Assembly (NCBI GenBank): GCA_039566865.1 | Contig: CM076960.1 | Span: 17,838,501-17,902,500, forward strand | DNA from: Aurelia coerulea | Taxonomy: Eukaryota > Cnidaria > Scyphozoa > Semaeostomeae > Ulmaridae | DNA: 64,000 nucleotides | Direction of reading: 5' to 3' | Shown: positions 12,062 to 26,900 of the stretch, piece after piece | Layout: every line of letters begins with the position of its first letter | How positions within the stretch are numbered: the first letter of the stretch is position 1 | The notes under the pieces: model-generated | Database searches by the model: none | What the model saw: the letters and a program-made list of their open reading frames with translations, nothing else | Told to the model about the DNA's origin: nothing | Translations under genes and position numbers: made by a program

Positions 12062-15000
12062 ATGACTTTGCAAGGGGAAACTGGTTATCTGTTTACCAAT
12101 TGGGCAAAGACATACTCCTGTCAGCCAGAACTTTTCTTTGAACCTGACTCTGTGGATGAACTTAGAGAGGTGATCTTTAGTAACTTATTATTGTAAGGTA
12201 AAATGATAAGAGCAAGCCCTCAATTTTAATCCTTGTGAAATTATTTTGTTTTTCCCTTTTGTGTCATGTTTTTTAATCCTGTTCTGTTTATTGGAAATTT
12301 TTGCATAATTATTGTTGAGGATACCGAGGACTGCCTCTTTTGTCTGAATCTTTTGTTATGCTGGTAAAGTGCAAAGCAGATCAACAGCTGGGAAACCTAT
12401 TAACATGCGCGAGAATCTCTTTGTTTCTTTGCCAATTCTTGTTTGGATTGTGGCTGGATTATCCGCCTACATTCTTTCCACGAACCAAACATGCTTTCTG
12501 CGAATGATCACAGGTTTCCTTTTTGGGGGATAACCGTTGCTTTGAACTTTGACGATTCGTATCCCGGACAAATTACAGAATCAAGAAATAGGAGGGAATT
12601 TGATGGAGTGCTTACATAATTTTCTTCCACTGTTTTCATTTCAAAAATGGTTTTGTGTCAATACTGGGCTGCCATAAATGAGCTCTTCCCATAGGTTATC
12701 GCTATTTTTTACTTAGGATTGACCGAGTGCTGATATGGCAAAGTTGCTTGTTTTTCACAATATGTACCCCAAAAGCCGCACAAACAAAAAAGTCCAGACG
12801 ATTGCAGTTGATGCACCTATGATGGTGTTATTTGGGAACAAGCCATCATTATAAGTCAGTGATGGATAGAAACTATAGCTGCAAACTTATTTTCAGTGGA
12901 AGTATCTATTGCACCACAAAACCCACATGACATGTACCCCAAAAACCACATTGGTTTTTTACTTATCAGACCTTTTGGTCCATAGCAGTCTTTAAAAGTG
13001 TTATTTTTCATGATTCTAAATATATTTTGAAATCTGCTGGCAATCCTACCTTAACGATAGGCATTGTGTTTTTGATTCCTTAGCAATTACGAAGTGCATG
13101 TATTTTCCAAATCAAAATCTTGAAAATGCGAATTTTCCCTTATAATTTTTTTCATTATCATTACAAATGTTGATGTTTCTACCGGATGCGCCAAAATAAA
13201 CTATGCACTTTTGACAGGCGGCGGTAAATCATATACAGGACCGATTTTGAAGACTTATGAGCTAGTCTGTAGCCAAGATCTTTAATTAATGCCAGTAATT
13301 TTTGTACATTTTTTAGTCTCCTTTTTATAGAGGTATTAAGCAAGTTTCTTCAAATTTTCGATTTCTAAAGACTCAACATGAATGGAAAAAGAGAGGACGT
13401 TTTTGTGATGATTTGGGGATTTAGAAATTGATCATTTTTTATCCAATGGATGAGTATTACCTGTACAAAAATACAAGGCTAAACTTGGCCTTGTACAGGC
13501 CAAGTTTTAGCCTTGTAGAGGGGATTATGACCTTGTTATGACCTTGTACTAACCTTGGAAGAAAATTACAAGGCTATCAGTAAGATTCCAAGCTGCAACC
13601 AGTCTAACACAAGGTTTCCACAAGGCTTCTACAAGGCTAATTAGCATTTTTCAAGCCATTTACAAGGTTACAACAAGGTTATTCCAGGCTATAACAAGGT
13701 TACAAGGCCATAACTACAAGGCTTGTACGTGGCTATCACATGGCCTTGTATTTTCGTACAGGTAGTTCTAAGTTGGAAGGAATGTAAAAAATACTTTTAA
13801 TGATACAAATATATGTATTTCCTGTTGAAGTTTCATTGAATTTATGCTTTGGTGCAGGTTACATTCCCAGTGTCAAAGGTGTTAAAAAGACAAACAGGGA
13901 AGCGTTGTGAGGCTAGCTAGCTTGAAGTCTTGTTGACTTTTGTGATAGCTTTTGGGGTGGCACTTTATTCCAACTATTACTAACAGAATTTCACAACAAG
14001 CGAAGCTTTGAAATAATGCTCGTGCAGAGGTTTACACTGATCAATTTCTAAATCCCCAAATCACCCCGAAAACGTTTTCTCTTTCATGTTGAGTCTTTGG
14101 AAAATTTGATTCACGGTTTTTTTTATTATTTTCAGTGCTTTCGAAAATGTAAATTTCAAGAAACTCACGTCTAGCTCTAAACTCTGAAAACAAAAAATGT
14201 GCAAATAATCCTAGAATCTAATTCAGGCTTTCTGCTAAAGATTAAGTCATACATCTTCAAAATTGGTCCGGCACTATTGATCGTGGCCTGCCAAAAGTGC
14301 ATAGTTCCACCAAGTACTTCACATGCATCCTTGATTAAGTTAATTTTTAAAAGGAAAGACCACGATACCAGCGTTGATCGTCGGATCCCAAAATGCTTGC
14401 GGTGACGCATGAGTGAATAAATTGTCGGTAGAAACACCGCAACACGATGAAAAAACAACTGCAAATATGTGCAAATTTATATTATTGATCACTTGATTAC
14501 GTTGTTGTGTCTGGAAAATATTATTTGTTGCATTTGGTTTTCTCCGTCATGTTTTAGCGAAATGTACCCCAACACCACACAAAGATTCGCCAAAGTAAGG
14601 ATGCCCATTCTATAGGTTCATCATATTGCATGATGACAGTTGTACTTTTCTGATAAGAGGACATATGAAAGATACTGAAAAACATTAGTTTGCAAACTTA
14701 ATGTAAGAATTTCGAACTTGCAATGCGTTCAAGCAAACAATCCGTAAAATGTTAAGTTCAATATCTTTTCTTTTGCTTGCCATAATTTTTTTAATGCAAC
14801 ATATTCATGGCAAACTTATATTTTTAGGTAGCCTAGTTGTCTGAGCATTATAAATCAGCAAGAGTTTTGTGTCTCATGCTGTTCTCCTATAGATATTGCC
14901 TTTCAACTGACTTTGTGGTTTTTGGGGTACCTTAGTTTTTGGGGTACATGTACCTGTAGGCCATAGTTTTGAGCTGGCAAGCAAGCAAGCAATAAGCAGG

Positions 15001-18000
15001 CAATGTGTCTTTGTTAACAAAGGCTTGGTATACGTCAGCTATACAATGTATGTGGGCCTGTTTCACCACGGCTTGTGCCTTCAGAGTTACCTCTGAGTAC
15101 TCATTTACTGTACTAACCTCAAAAGGATGGACAGCTGGATTGGCTCGTGGTTTATCAACAGCACTGCAGGATTCAAACCCACATGTGTAGACCCCTTAAG
15201 ATTTGGCAGGAAAGCCATCTTGTTATTGTGCACAATGCCTGTGTGTACTATAGGCAATGAATTAAGTCCTGCTGTGAATTTGATAGAGTTAGCAAAACTG
15301 ATAACATTCTGAGAAAGACTTGAGAACTTGTATTATTTTTTATTTTCAGATTCTAAAGCAAGCATCTGCACTGAAGAAAAGGGTCAAAATCATTGGATTT
15401 GGTCATTCTCCATCTGACATTTCATGCACAAATGATTTCATGATCAGGCTTTTTAAACTTAACAAAGTTCTTCATGCAAGTAACAATAGTTTTTTACTCT
15501 CTCTAACCAGTCATTGCCTTGTTGTCCATCAGAGAATTATCTCACAACATTTCTGTCTTTACATGTCAAACCTCCACTGTTATTCTTTAACATTTAAAGG
15601 TGGTGTGAAGCGAAATTTTTTATTGATGCAAATGAATAGCGCAGTTGAATGATAAAGAATGTCGTTTAAATTTTTTTGATACTTTGTTTCATTTTAGAGT
15701 TATCCACTGTTTTGTACGATGTGCTGATGACGTCATTTTGTTTGCAAAATGTAAAGAAAGTATACAAGGTTGGCCATGTTTCCAAAGAGAAATCTAATTA
15801 GAAAAAACTTTGTACAATCAACATGCCTTTCTAAACATCATATTAAGTCATGAGGCAATGTATATTGAATCTATTCAGCTCAGCTGAAATATTTCTTACC
15901 ACTGTAACCTTTCAAAGATCGGATACAGTTATATTTCCATATGTTATCCTAGTAATTTGCAAACAAAATGACATCATCAGCTGCAATTTAATATCAGTGG
16001 ATAACTTGAAAACGAAACAAGGTATCAACAAAATTGAAACAACATTCTTTATCATTCAACTGCGCTATTCATTTGCATCAATAAAAATTTTCGCTTCACA
16101 CCACCTTTAAGACCTAGGGGTCCCTGGGGGTGGGAGGGGGGGGGGGTTGTGGCTAAAATAGTGGATGTATGCTGCACAAATGGGTAATTAAATTTTTTAC
16201 TGGAAATTCCCTACAGATGGTGCCATTTTTCCAGCAATGCCCTGGATGTAACCCATCCACCCTGCACACCCTTAGGTTCTCCCAGTTTTGTACTTATGAC
16301 ATACCACAGGTAACCTGAGAACACTGTAATGATTCAAGGAATATCAAGGAGAAGGAACCACCCTATGTCAGTATTCTTAGTTCAGTTCAGTTTTTCATTT
16401 AAAATTCCCCAAAATACAAGAATCGTCAGAAAAATAGCATTTAAATCAAATTACGGTAACAAAGACAACAAGATATTTGATATAAATCGATACAGAAATA
16501 TATCTAATTGATCATAATGTATATTCTCCTTCATTAATTGATCATAATGTAAGATATAAGACATAAGTTACAAAACTTGCATCTTGATTGCAGAATTTGT
16601 ATGAGGAGGAATTTCTTTTAGGAGGAGCTCTCTTAGTAGATAGACTAATCAAGGAGAGAGCATGCCTATATCCTAAAAACCTGTTATTCAATGAGCAACA
16701 AATACTCTATTTGATCGATCGATGGTAAGTTGTATTATCGAGATAACATACTACTTAGTAGAGAAAAGATATAGCTTCATCTCACAACAGAAAATCATTA
16801 TAGAAGAAGACTGTTTGATCTTGAGGAGAACGTTGTTCCATGATGTAGCACCTGCATCTTTGTTGTAACAATAACTTCGTTTTGTGAGTTTTTCAAGCAA
16901 CATCTTACAAAACAAGCCAAGCAAGCAAGTTGCCATGTCTTTTAAATCACATTCCTTTCCACAGATTGATCCAAAAAACCATACTATCAAAGTCGAAGCT
17001 GGTCTGATGTTAAGACATCTGAATGACATCCTTGAAAAGAATGGCATGGCAATGCAAAAGTAAGTTGGAAGCATCAAGCTTATTATTGTCATGCCGCAAA
17101 ATAGTATACAACCAAAGAATATTTTGTATTACAGGGTGTCCCAAAAATTGTTCAATGTTTGATTAAGTATGAAAAATAACGAAATACTGAATGGGCTCCA
17201 TGTTAAGATAACCATATTACTGGGATTTTAAATCAACTTTAGACACGAGAAGCTAGCAAATTGGCCAAATAGCCATGGAGCTGTGAGCTTACGAAGATTA
17301 AGTTTGTGCGAAAGCTGAAACAAGGCGCCCCTAAATTGCATATTTTGTTAAAATAGAATCTCGTTTATTCAAAGCAAATCAAATGGAGTATTAGAAGCAC
17401 TTTCGATAAACTAGCTTTCTATAACATTGAATCAAGGTTATGGATGCTTGGAGGAATCCTGCTCAGTTAGGGGCGTCTGGTTTCAGCTTTCGCATAAACT
17501 TGAACTTCAAAAGCTTGAAACTCCGTGAATTCTTAGTGGATTCGCAAGGCGTCTAAAATTAATATAGAATCTTAGGAACAGGCTAATCTAACCACGAGCC
17601 TGTACATTTTATCGTTATTTTTTTAACATTAATCAAATGTCGAACAATTTTTCTGGAAGACCCTTCTATTTAGCTAATGTCAATGCTAATTCTTAGTTGT
17701 GTTTATCCTCCCTATTGCTGGTAGGCTTAAAAATTATCATGGCTACTTAGGGTACCATAATTATCTCTTTTCATCATTGCAGTAAACATATTTACTGTTT
17801 CTCTTCATCACCTGCAAGGTTATTTTGTTTGAGCAGGAATTTTATCACCAATGCCAAAACATGTTGTTTCATGTATTTATTACCAATATTTCGTCTTGCC
17901 ATGCGGGACGTCTTCAGGGCTGTTATAACAACGTTGAAAAAGTCCTGCATTGCAGGACGAAACATTGGTAATATATGTATATTCTTCAAATTCACAACCA

Positions 18001-21000
18001 TTTGCTGCTGTTTCCTTATTGTATTGTGGTGTTTCTGCCCACAAACTTATCAATTTATTCGTCACCACTAGCATCTTCGGATTCAACGATCGATGCTGGT
18101 ATCATGGCCTTTCCCTTTTCGAATTATTTACAGTAATAGCTGCAATGTGTACGTGTAGTATGTAATGAGTCCACTCATTTATGATTGATCATCAGGACGA
18201 TTAAAAAGTTTCTTTATACTTCTAGTCTGCCAGCAATCGACGACATAACAATCGGAGGAATAATTGCGACAGGGACACATGGGTCTGGGGAAAATTATGG
18301 TATCTTAGCCACTACGGTATGTGAAACATGAATTTAAAGAACCATTTTTACCCAGGATCCTTTTCGTGGGACGCTGTGACTTAAGACTGTCTGAAAATCG
18401 AATCTAGATTCACTCCGCTCGTCCCAATATTTTCACTCCATTCCATTTTTACAGTTCGATTAATGCAGTGAAAATGAAAATGCATTGTTGCGCAGGAGCA
18501 TTAGTTACAATTCAGTTCAATCATATTTCATGTTGTTGTTGCTGCTATAACTGGGACTCTTCGAATCTGGTTTACAAAGTCTGTTTTCGGTATTCATGAC
18601 CCAATAGGCTTAGGTTATCTTTTACAATACTACAGAAACGGATGAATTTTCACAATTCAATCAAAAGGGATACAGTGAATCCAATGTGCCCAACGAATGA
18701 TGGCATTGAGGATACGGAGCACTTTTTGTTGCTTTGCCCTTCATTCGATATTCAACGGCAAGATCTTCTCGCTGGAGTTTCAGAATTGTTGCGACCATTT
18801 GTCCAAATCGACGCCCTTCCAAACAATGTTCTGGTTCAATACTTATTGTATGGTAATAAAGAACTTTCTGACGAAGTGAATAAAAATATACTCGAACAGA
18901 CTCTAAGTTTCATCCACAAAACAGGTCGGCTTGGATAACTTCAAACAATCGTTTTTACGCCACACAACCACTATGTACACTTTTCTCCGTATATTTTGTA
19001 AGTCTGTTTCACATTTTATGTTAGGCACATCAAGGGTGAATGAAAATTCATCCACACAAAAGTGACAGTATTTCGGACCATTGATATTGCGAATCAGAAA
19101 CCCAGAGCTGACAGCATATGTGCAATGTGTTGAGCGTTGGGGACTCTGGAGGGGGATCAGTAGCGGTAGCAACTGCTGTCGTTGTTGTTCTCTCGTCCGG
19201 GGTTCCTATTGCTCAGCATCATACTACTATGCTGGCCTGACATCCAATGTGAAACGGATTCTAGTATTTATCAGTAATTTATCGTATTTGTAGCTTTTTG
19301 CAGTTGTTTATTTAGTTACTATTTTTTGCATGTCTTTATGTTAATGTCCACCTGGTAGTCATTATCTTTTGCTCCTTGTGGTCACGTCCCTGTAGTATTG
19401 TATAGTCTGTAAAGTAATTAGAAAGTATGGTAGGATGTAGATGTAGAATGTATTGTAACATTTTAAATGATTATAAAAAAAAAAAAAAAAAAAATCTGGC
19501 CCAATCAGCAATTATGGATCCACACTGCCGTAGTTGAACAGATAGAAAAGTACAAATTGATTTTCCGACAGTCTGAATTGCAGTGTACCTGCAAAGAAAG
19601 GGTCTTGGATGACAATTACTCTTTCTTATTGTTTCTAGATGCAGGGATGGGAAAAATATTTTAACTTTTGGGATCAAAAAGTCGTTGAAAAACTTTCTGT
19701 GACAGCCACAAGGTGTTTATTGATGCTGAAGGGTTTATTTTATTGGATAAATATTCATTCATATCATATCATATCTTGTATCACCAGTTCTGAAACGGTA
19801 AAATTGGTTCACTCGGAATTCGTGTTTGGTTGACTCCGAAATTCTTAAAACGGTTGGTTTATCAGGAATTGAAGGTCTCTGAACTTTCTGCTTCAAAAGG
19901 CAGAAAGTTTGGCAGACTTCGGAGAGATTTTTGTTTTCACTAGCAAACCGTGATGGTGAATCCGAAACCTACCTTTTCAAGATTTTTTTCCTTGATTGGA
20001 AAACCTGTTGTTGTCTCTGCAAAGTCCACTTTCTCAGAATTTGGTACAGCACGTTTGGAAGCTGTTCATTCGTCATAGAGCCCCTTCGAAATACTGACAA
20101 TCAAACAAAAAATTCTACAAAAGAGCCTGGATAGATCAGAATGCCTATGTTTTGATTGGAAGGGTTTGAATGATCAACACGATTGTGTGTTTACATTCGA
20201 AAATTATCTAGATTTCAACGACATATACAGTAAGTCGCTCGAACCAGACTCTTTTGCGGAGTAGCTAAAGGATCTTTTCCTTTTTGTCTGCGCAACTTTT
20301 CTCTCTAACGCCTTCGTCTTATTTTAGGTTTTAGATCTTTTAATTCTTTTAAAGAGGGTTGCCCTGCAACAAGTTGGTTTTCAAGGGGTCCTCCGGTAAA
20401 ATCATTATGACAATATAATGTACAAAGGTACAATTAAAAAGCTATTAATTAAATAAAATCTTTTATTCTTTCTTTCCTTCCTCTATTCCTTCTTGTTCTT
20501 TTCATATTTTCAACCTTTTTTTTCTCTGTTCTCCTATCTTCTTTCCATCCTGTGTTCTTTCTCGTCGCCTTTTTCTTTCTTTCCTTTTTCCTTTCATTTC
20601 TTCTTCCCTCCCTTCATCGTTTTCCTTTTCCTTCCTTCTATTCCGCCTTCTCTCTTTCCTACCCTTTCTTCCTTCCAGAAAAACAAGCTTCCTGCGAAGC
20701 TGCTTCGCGGCTTCACGCACTTTTACCACCTCTGTTGCCTGCTTTGACTCTTCTGACAGGCTATCCCATAGTCTAGAAGCTGTTCATTTGAAGCTACGAT
20801 TTTTTCTTTTCTCTCTAACGCCTTTGTCTTATTTTAGGTTTTAGACCTAGAGATGATGAAAGCAGACGGGGAGATTATTTACTGCAGTGAGCAATCAAAT
20901 CCAGAGATTTTCAAAGCTGCTCTTTTGAGTCTTGGTGCATTGGGTGTTATTATCAATATCACTATTCAGTGTGAAGCAACATTTCATTTACATGAGTATG

Positions 21001-22577
21001 CGGAGGCTGCTACCTTAGATGAGGTTTGTTGTTATTATTGGCCTCCGTATTTGCGGAGACTGATTGCACGCTCGTAGTTTTTTTACGTTTTTCATTCAAT
21101 ATAAAAAATTTACAGCAAAAATTACCTAAACGCTGCCCTACAATCTACTATACCACACTACAAGGACGGGGACCAGGAGGAGCAAAACATAATGTCTACC
21201 CCCTGGAATTAATATAAACTAAAATATAACTAATACAAACTACTATACATACGCTACAACTAATACGGATAGAAACGCTAATTATAAAAAACGTTTTACA
21301 AATAAATAAATGAGCTAGTTTCACATTAGATGGCAGGCCAGAATATAATGGTGAACAATCGGAACCCCGGCCGAGGAAACAACAACGACAACAACCGTCC
21401 CCATCACTGCTCCCCACCCAAGGCCCCCATCGCTCGAGACACCGCTATCGGGTCTGAATTTCTAATGATAACCCTATCATCCAATGTGAAACAGGCTTGC
21501 AGAGAAATAAATGGACAGGACTTCACGACAAGGAACGTTCGTAGTTATTGCTATTGATAAACTGATGGATGCTATAACTACACTGGAGTGACAACAACAA
21601 CATCAATTCACTTCAATGATATGAGCGTAAGTTGAGGGTCCTCGGGTCCTTGTGTAGTGAGGCTAGTCTTTGCCAGATCAATTTTTATGTGGGATTCTAA
21701 TAATTTCCTGTGTGCGGCATTTCCTCTACAAATCTCCATGGATGAAGAATGAAAATTTACAGTTGGTGAGATAAGATATAGGTATATATTTAGGATACTA
21801 TAAACAACGTTCTCAAAACGTTCTGCCATATAATAAAGCCTTTATTAAACGATTACTCGATCCATGCTGGAAAATATTTGGACCTTAGTTCATTGTACGG
21901 ACCTCACTGCGTTCGGTCCGTACGTCAAACTGCGGTCCAAATATTTTCCAGCATGGACCTCGTAATCGTTTAATAACTGCATAATATTGGGTAGTCTAAG
22001 TTCTAGGTAAATCAAACTTGGTATTTATGTTTTATATCATCTACAGAAACTAATGTCAGTAAAAATCATCAATATCCCAAGAAAACCTGCAATTGGTCGT
22101 ATCCTTTCTAATTCCTTCTCTTTCTTGAAATTATTGCAAGGTTTCCAGATTGTTTCGAACTTTCAGATAATGCATGTCATAGCCGTTGGCCTAGAAATGA
22201 TGCAGAGCCAAACTAGATAATTTCAGCACACAGGGGAATAGCGGAATGTTGTTCTGTTGCGTACAGTATAGATATGTCCCTCGTGCCATTTTTCTGGCAT
22301 TCATCTATTAAGCCACATAACTATTAGTGCTAGGTTTACTACTTTATGATATATATTTGGATTTCAAATATTGATAGTTTTGTGTTCCCTCTTCTCCAAA
22401 GACTTTAGCCACATTTGAAGAAGACCTGAAGAAAAGTGACCATTTCAAGTTCTTGTATCATCCACATACAGATCGGTGTGTGAAATATCACATCAAGAGA
22501 AGTGAGAAGGTGAATTCTATAATCTTCTACCATGGCATATAAATAGTTTCTTCCTCGAAGCTCGTCCACAATTAATG

Positions 22578-22632
<55 letters not shown>

Positions 22633-23919
22633 ATCAGCATCATTCTCCGCTCAATCATTATTAATTTCGGATTTGCAGGAAATTGAAAATATTTATAGAT
22701 GCAACTTTATCTTAGATGTAAAATAAAGTTAACACGAACAATAATCTTGTTTTAACTTTTGAAAACATGTGCAGGTCGTGTCAAAAGATTGAAAGTTTGA
22801 AACTGGTAGACTTCTTTCATATTCTCTAGAGGTTGAACAATATGCGACTTTAGAATTTATAGAACGAAGTTCATTAAAAGAATATTCCCTTGTTAGAAGC
22901 ATTAGAAACCTAATCTGCATAGAAGAAAAAGGGGTTCCAGAATCAAGTCTAAATTCTTTTGAATGATATGTAGTTTGCATTATTTTTGAACGTAATCATA
23001 GTTCTATGGCTAAAAACAGTTTTACTTTACATTGTTTTTGGTTGTGCTTTACTGTTCTTGAGCAAGCATTTTTATATTTATTTCAGCCAGTGAGCGATAG
23101 TGGTGGAAGTTGGTTCTGGGATATGTTTATTGGTTTTCATGTTTTACAATTTCTCTTGTATATTGCGTAAGTTTAGAAGCTTCTTTCTTTGGAAGTATTA
23201 ACTTATTGGGATGGTAAGCTAAATTCTAAAACCTCAGCTACAATACAGTTTTTGTTATTTTCAACAGGCGATTACGCTAAGGATGGCGTCGAGGAACGTT
23301 ACCAAGATGCATTGCGTTCTTTGATAGAATCCCTAAAACTGCAAAAGATTCGTAATTTGAGCGCAATGCATCCTGGTAAAAGGTTCCTCGCCGTCATCTT
23401 TAGCATAATTATCGGGAATTTTCAGACTATTTCTTCATGTGAGAGTTAACTCCACACTCAGATTCAGCATGCAAATGTTAGTTTACGGGAATTATTGATA
23501 AACAGAGGACCCCTTGAAAATCAGATATAAATATGAACTATTACGTACAAATTTTTACACTCCTGATGTTCGTGATTTTTATTTGTAATTTCAAGTATTT
23601 TTAACTTTTATAAGGAATTGCACACTGTTCTCACTATTTTCAATCACTATTTTGCTTTATTTTTATACCATTTTCACGATTCCTTACAAAGTCACCTATG
23701 AAAGAATAGGGGCTTTTCAACCAGAGTCCAGAAAAGGGTCAAATCTTTCCCGAATGCCATTTTCGTTAGTTAAACCTTCCTCGTCTTCGCGCCCGACAAC
23801 CACTACTTGCATATGACGTCATATCAAAACCTCGGAGCTGTGTAGGTCTTGTGATTTTTTCGCGCCCTTTTTTGATTACAAAGTCCTTTGTAATCTAAGA
23901 AGGGGCTTCGATGTCAGTC

Positions 23920-23950
<31 letters not shown>

Positions 23951-26900
23951 AACCCACTTCCGTCACGCTCGTTAAAGCGATTGATTAACGTTTTATCTCT
24001 GCTAATTGGCACCGAAATAAAGAAAGCGCACATAAAGCGCATACAAGACAGAAGTTTCCCGCGATCCTATAGCAACATTTGACGTCGGCTTATTTCATGT
24101 TAGACAGATTTGACACCATAAGATGGATAAATCACCATTCATTCATTCATTTAAATTATTTATACAGGGTAAAAACATTCAGTTCATACGGAAAAAAAAA
24201 ACTGCTTTACAATGTGCCCTGTTAAAACAGAAAAGAAAACAAAAAGAAAAAGAAAAAATTAATTACTCAATAAACTCCAAATTCTACTTAATACATTGTC
24301 AGATAAATTCCCTAAAAAAACCTAATTTTAATTATTCCTATCCAAACGAAAAAAGGAAATTAAATTGCAACAGAAAGGAAAACCGATTGACTATGTTCTT
24401 GATGGAAGGAAGTACGTAAAGTTTGTTTTATAATCCTTCCTTTAGTTTTAATTTGAAGTTTGATAGCGAGGGAGACAGTTTGATTTGGTGATCTAGACTA
24501 TTCCAAACGGTAGCCCCTCGATATGCAAATGACTTTTGTCCATTGTTTGTTCTAAACAAAGGAAGTTTCAAGTCAGTTTCGGTGTTTCTTAGCGTCCTCA
24601 TTGCCTGTTCACGCTGTCTTTGAAACATTTGGGCCATATAGTCTGGGCAAAGTTGGTTAATAGATTTGAAAACAGTAGTTGCCGTTTCAAACCTGATCAG
24701 CTCTTTAACTGTTAACCAGCCCAGACCTTTAATAAGGGGCAAGGAGTGTGCATCATAAGCACTATTTGTCACAATACGGGCAGCGCGATTTTGGAGAATT
24801 TGCAATCTTTTTAAGTCTGCCTCAGTGCAACATCCCCATACCGTGCAACAGTATCGTAGATAGGGTTCGACTATACTTCTGTACATGGTTTTTACCGTAC
24901 TGAGTGGGACGTACCTCTTTGCATATCTCAGCATCCCTATCCCTCGCGAAATCTTCGCAGCAATAATGTTGATATGTTCCTTCCAACCTAATGTTTTGTC
25001 AATTTGTATTCCAAGATACTTAGCTTCGTTTATCATCGGGACAACTTCGTCGTCAATAACAAACTTAGGGCTAATGACATCACTGTTAGAAATGTTCTGG
25101 AGTTTTGCCCTGCTACCGATAAGCATAGCTTGAGTTTTCGTAACATTTAGAGACAACTTATTGCCTTCTAACCATAATTTGAGATTGGACAAATCATCAT
25201 TGATTGCTGAATTGATTTCATCAACTGATTTAGAGGAATAAGAGATGCTGGTATCATCTGCATACATAGTAACCTTGGCATTATCAAGTGCAAGTGGTAG
25301 GTCATTAATATACATTAAAAAGAGGAGTGGTCCCAAGCAAGACCCTTGGGGAACTCCATATCGAATACTTTCAATGTTCGATATGTGCCCATTCACCTTA
25401 CAGCACTGTTGTCTCCCACTAAGATAGGATCTGAACCACTCAAGCTCAATACCCCTTATGCCATAAAGTGACAACTTTTCTAATAGGATACTATGGTCTA
25501 CTGTGTCGAAAGCCTTTTTAAGGTCGATGAAAACGACCGCATTGACATTGCCTCTGTCGATGTCTGTGTACCAATCATTCGTGCTCTTGAGTAGACATGT
25601 GACACAAGAGTGTAATGATCGGAACCCAGATTGGTGCAAGTAAAGCAACTTATTTTCATCCAGGTATTGGTAAAGTTGGCCATACAAAACTTTCTCAAAT
25701 AAACGTGAAACCGTTGGTAGGACCGAAATTGGACGGTAGTTAGATTTGAAATTTTCAGGGCCGTCTTTGAAGATAGGTGCAATCCTAGCTGTTTTCCAAC
25801 AATCAGGAAATACACCCCGCCTCAAAGAATTATTATAAATGGTACTCAATGAGCTAGCTAGGACAGGCATTGTTTATATGCAGCAAATAACAAATCAGAT
25901 TGGTTTTTAACTGCAGCTTTCTTTATTCTGTCTCTTACTTGCGAGAGCTTACTTAGCTCTGAAGTGTACCAAGGAGTGTATCGTTCGGCAACCCTCCGTT
26001 TTCTTAAAGGAGCATGTTTTTCAATTATCATCGAAAGCACTTCACACCAGTTCCCTACCTGCTCATTGAGATCAGTACCATTTTGTAAAATCAACGACCA
26101 GTCAATTAATGCAAGGTCCTGCAAAAATGCACTCTCGTTGAATTTTTTCATCTGGCGAGTTGTTACTACTTTATGTTTAGTCTTGAGGGCTCCCCGGAAC
26201 TTTCTAACACAGTAGACCAAGTAGTGATCGCTAAGACCGATTTCGAGAACTCCGGAAGATGTAATATTGTTGATGTGACTTGTTGCAATGTGGTCGATAA
26301 GGGTAGACTGTTGAGAAGTTTCCCTTGTAGGTTTGTTTATGAGTTGTTTAAGCTCATACGAACTGTAGATTTGTTGCATGTGCTTGCTTGGATTATTCAG
26401 ACAGGACACATCTGACGTGCTTGAAAACTTAAGGAAGTCACAATTTGTATCACCAAGGAGTATAAGCTCTTTACCCTCGGTCTCAAGAAACTGCAAGATT
26501 CGATCAAGTTTATCAAAAGTTTCTACAGTGTCACTAGGGGGTCGGTACCATGAAATAACGAAAAATGGTCTGGCTTTTAAAGGCTCGACCTCAATGCACA
26601 ATAATTCAAGCGATTTCTCGGGCAAATCTTTGCGTACATGGTACTTTATGCTATCTTTGATATAGAGAGCAATTCCACCCCCTTCTCGATTTCTGTCACA
26701 TCTCTCAATTTTATAATTTTCAATTTTTAAGAGATCTTTACAGATCTTGCTGTCCAGCTTAGTTTCGTTGAGGGCAAGTATATGGATACCTTTCTCAAAA
26801 AGAAAGTTACTTAGCTCATCATGGTGTCTAAGCAAACTATTGATATTGAGGGATGCAACTACCATCCCCTTACGAAATCCTAGACTTTCTGTTGATGTGC

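Larger units (their letters stand above)
12763..14952. mobile_element. outer foldback in GULO intron 1 (TGTACCCCAAAAACCAC ends)
   Basis: TGTACCCCAAAA-type motifs occur at 12763 and 12932 (TGTACCCCAAAAACCAC). They are answered in inverted orientation at 14915-14929 (GTGGTTTTTGGGGTA) and 14936-14952 (TTTTTGGGGTACATGTA). A further direct copy is at 14571. The interior contains another foldback (13181-14305), which itself contains a MITE (13460-13762). Exact ends are uncertain. Confidence 0.55.

Noticed and set aside
20493..20776. Phe/Ser/Pro-rich ORFs and the antisense Lys/Arg/Glu-rich ORF
   Set aside because: Produced by a polypyrimidine tract in a GULO intron.
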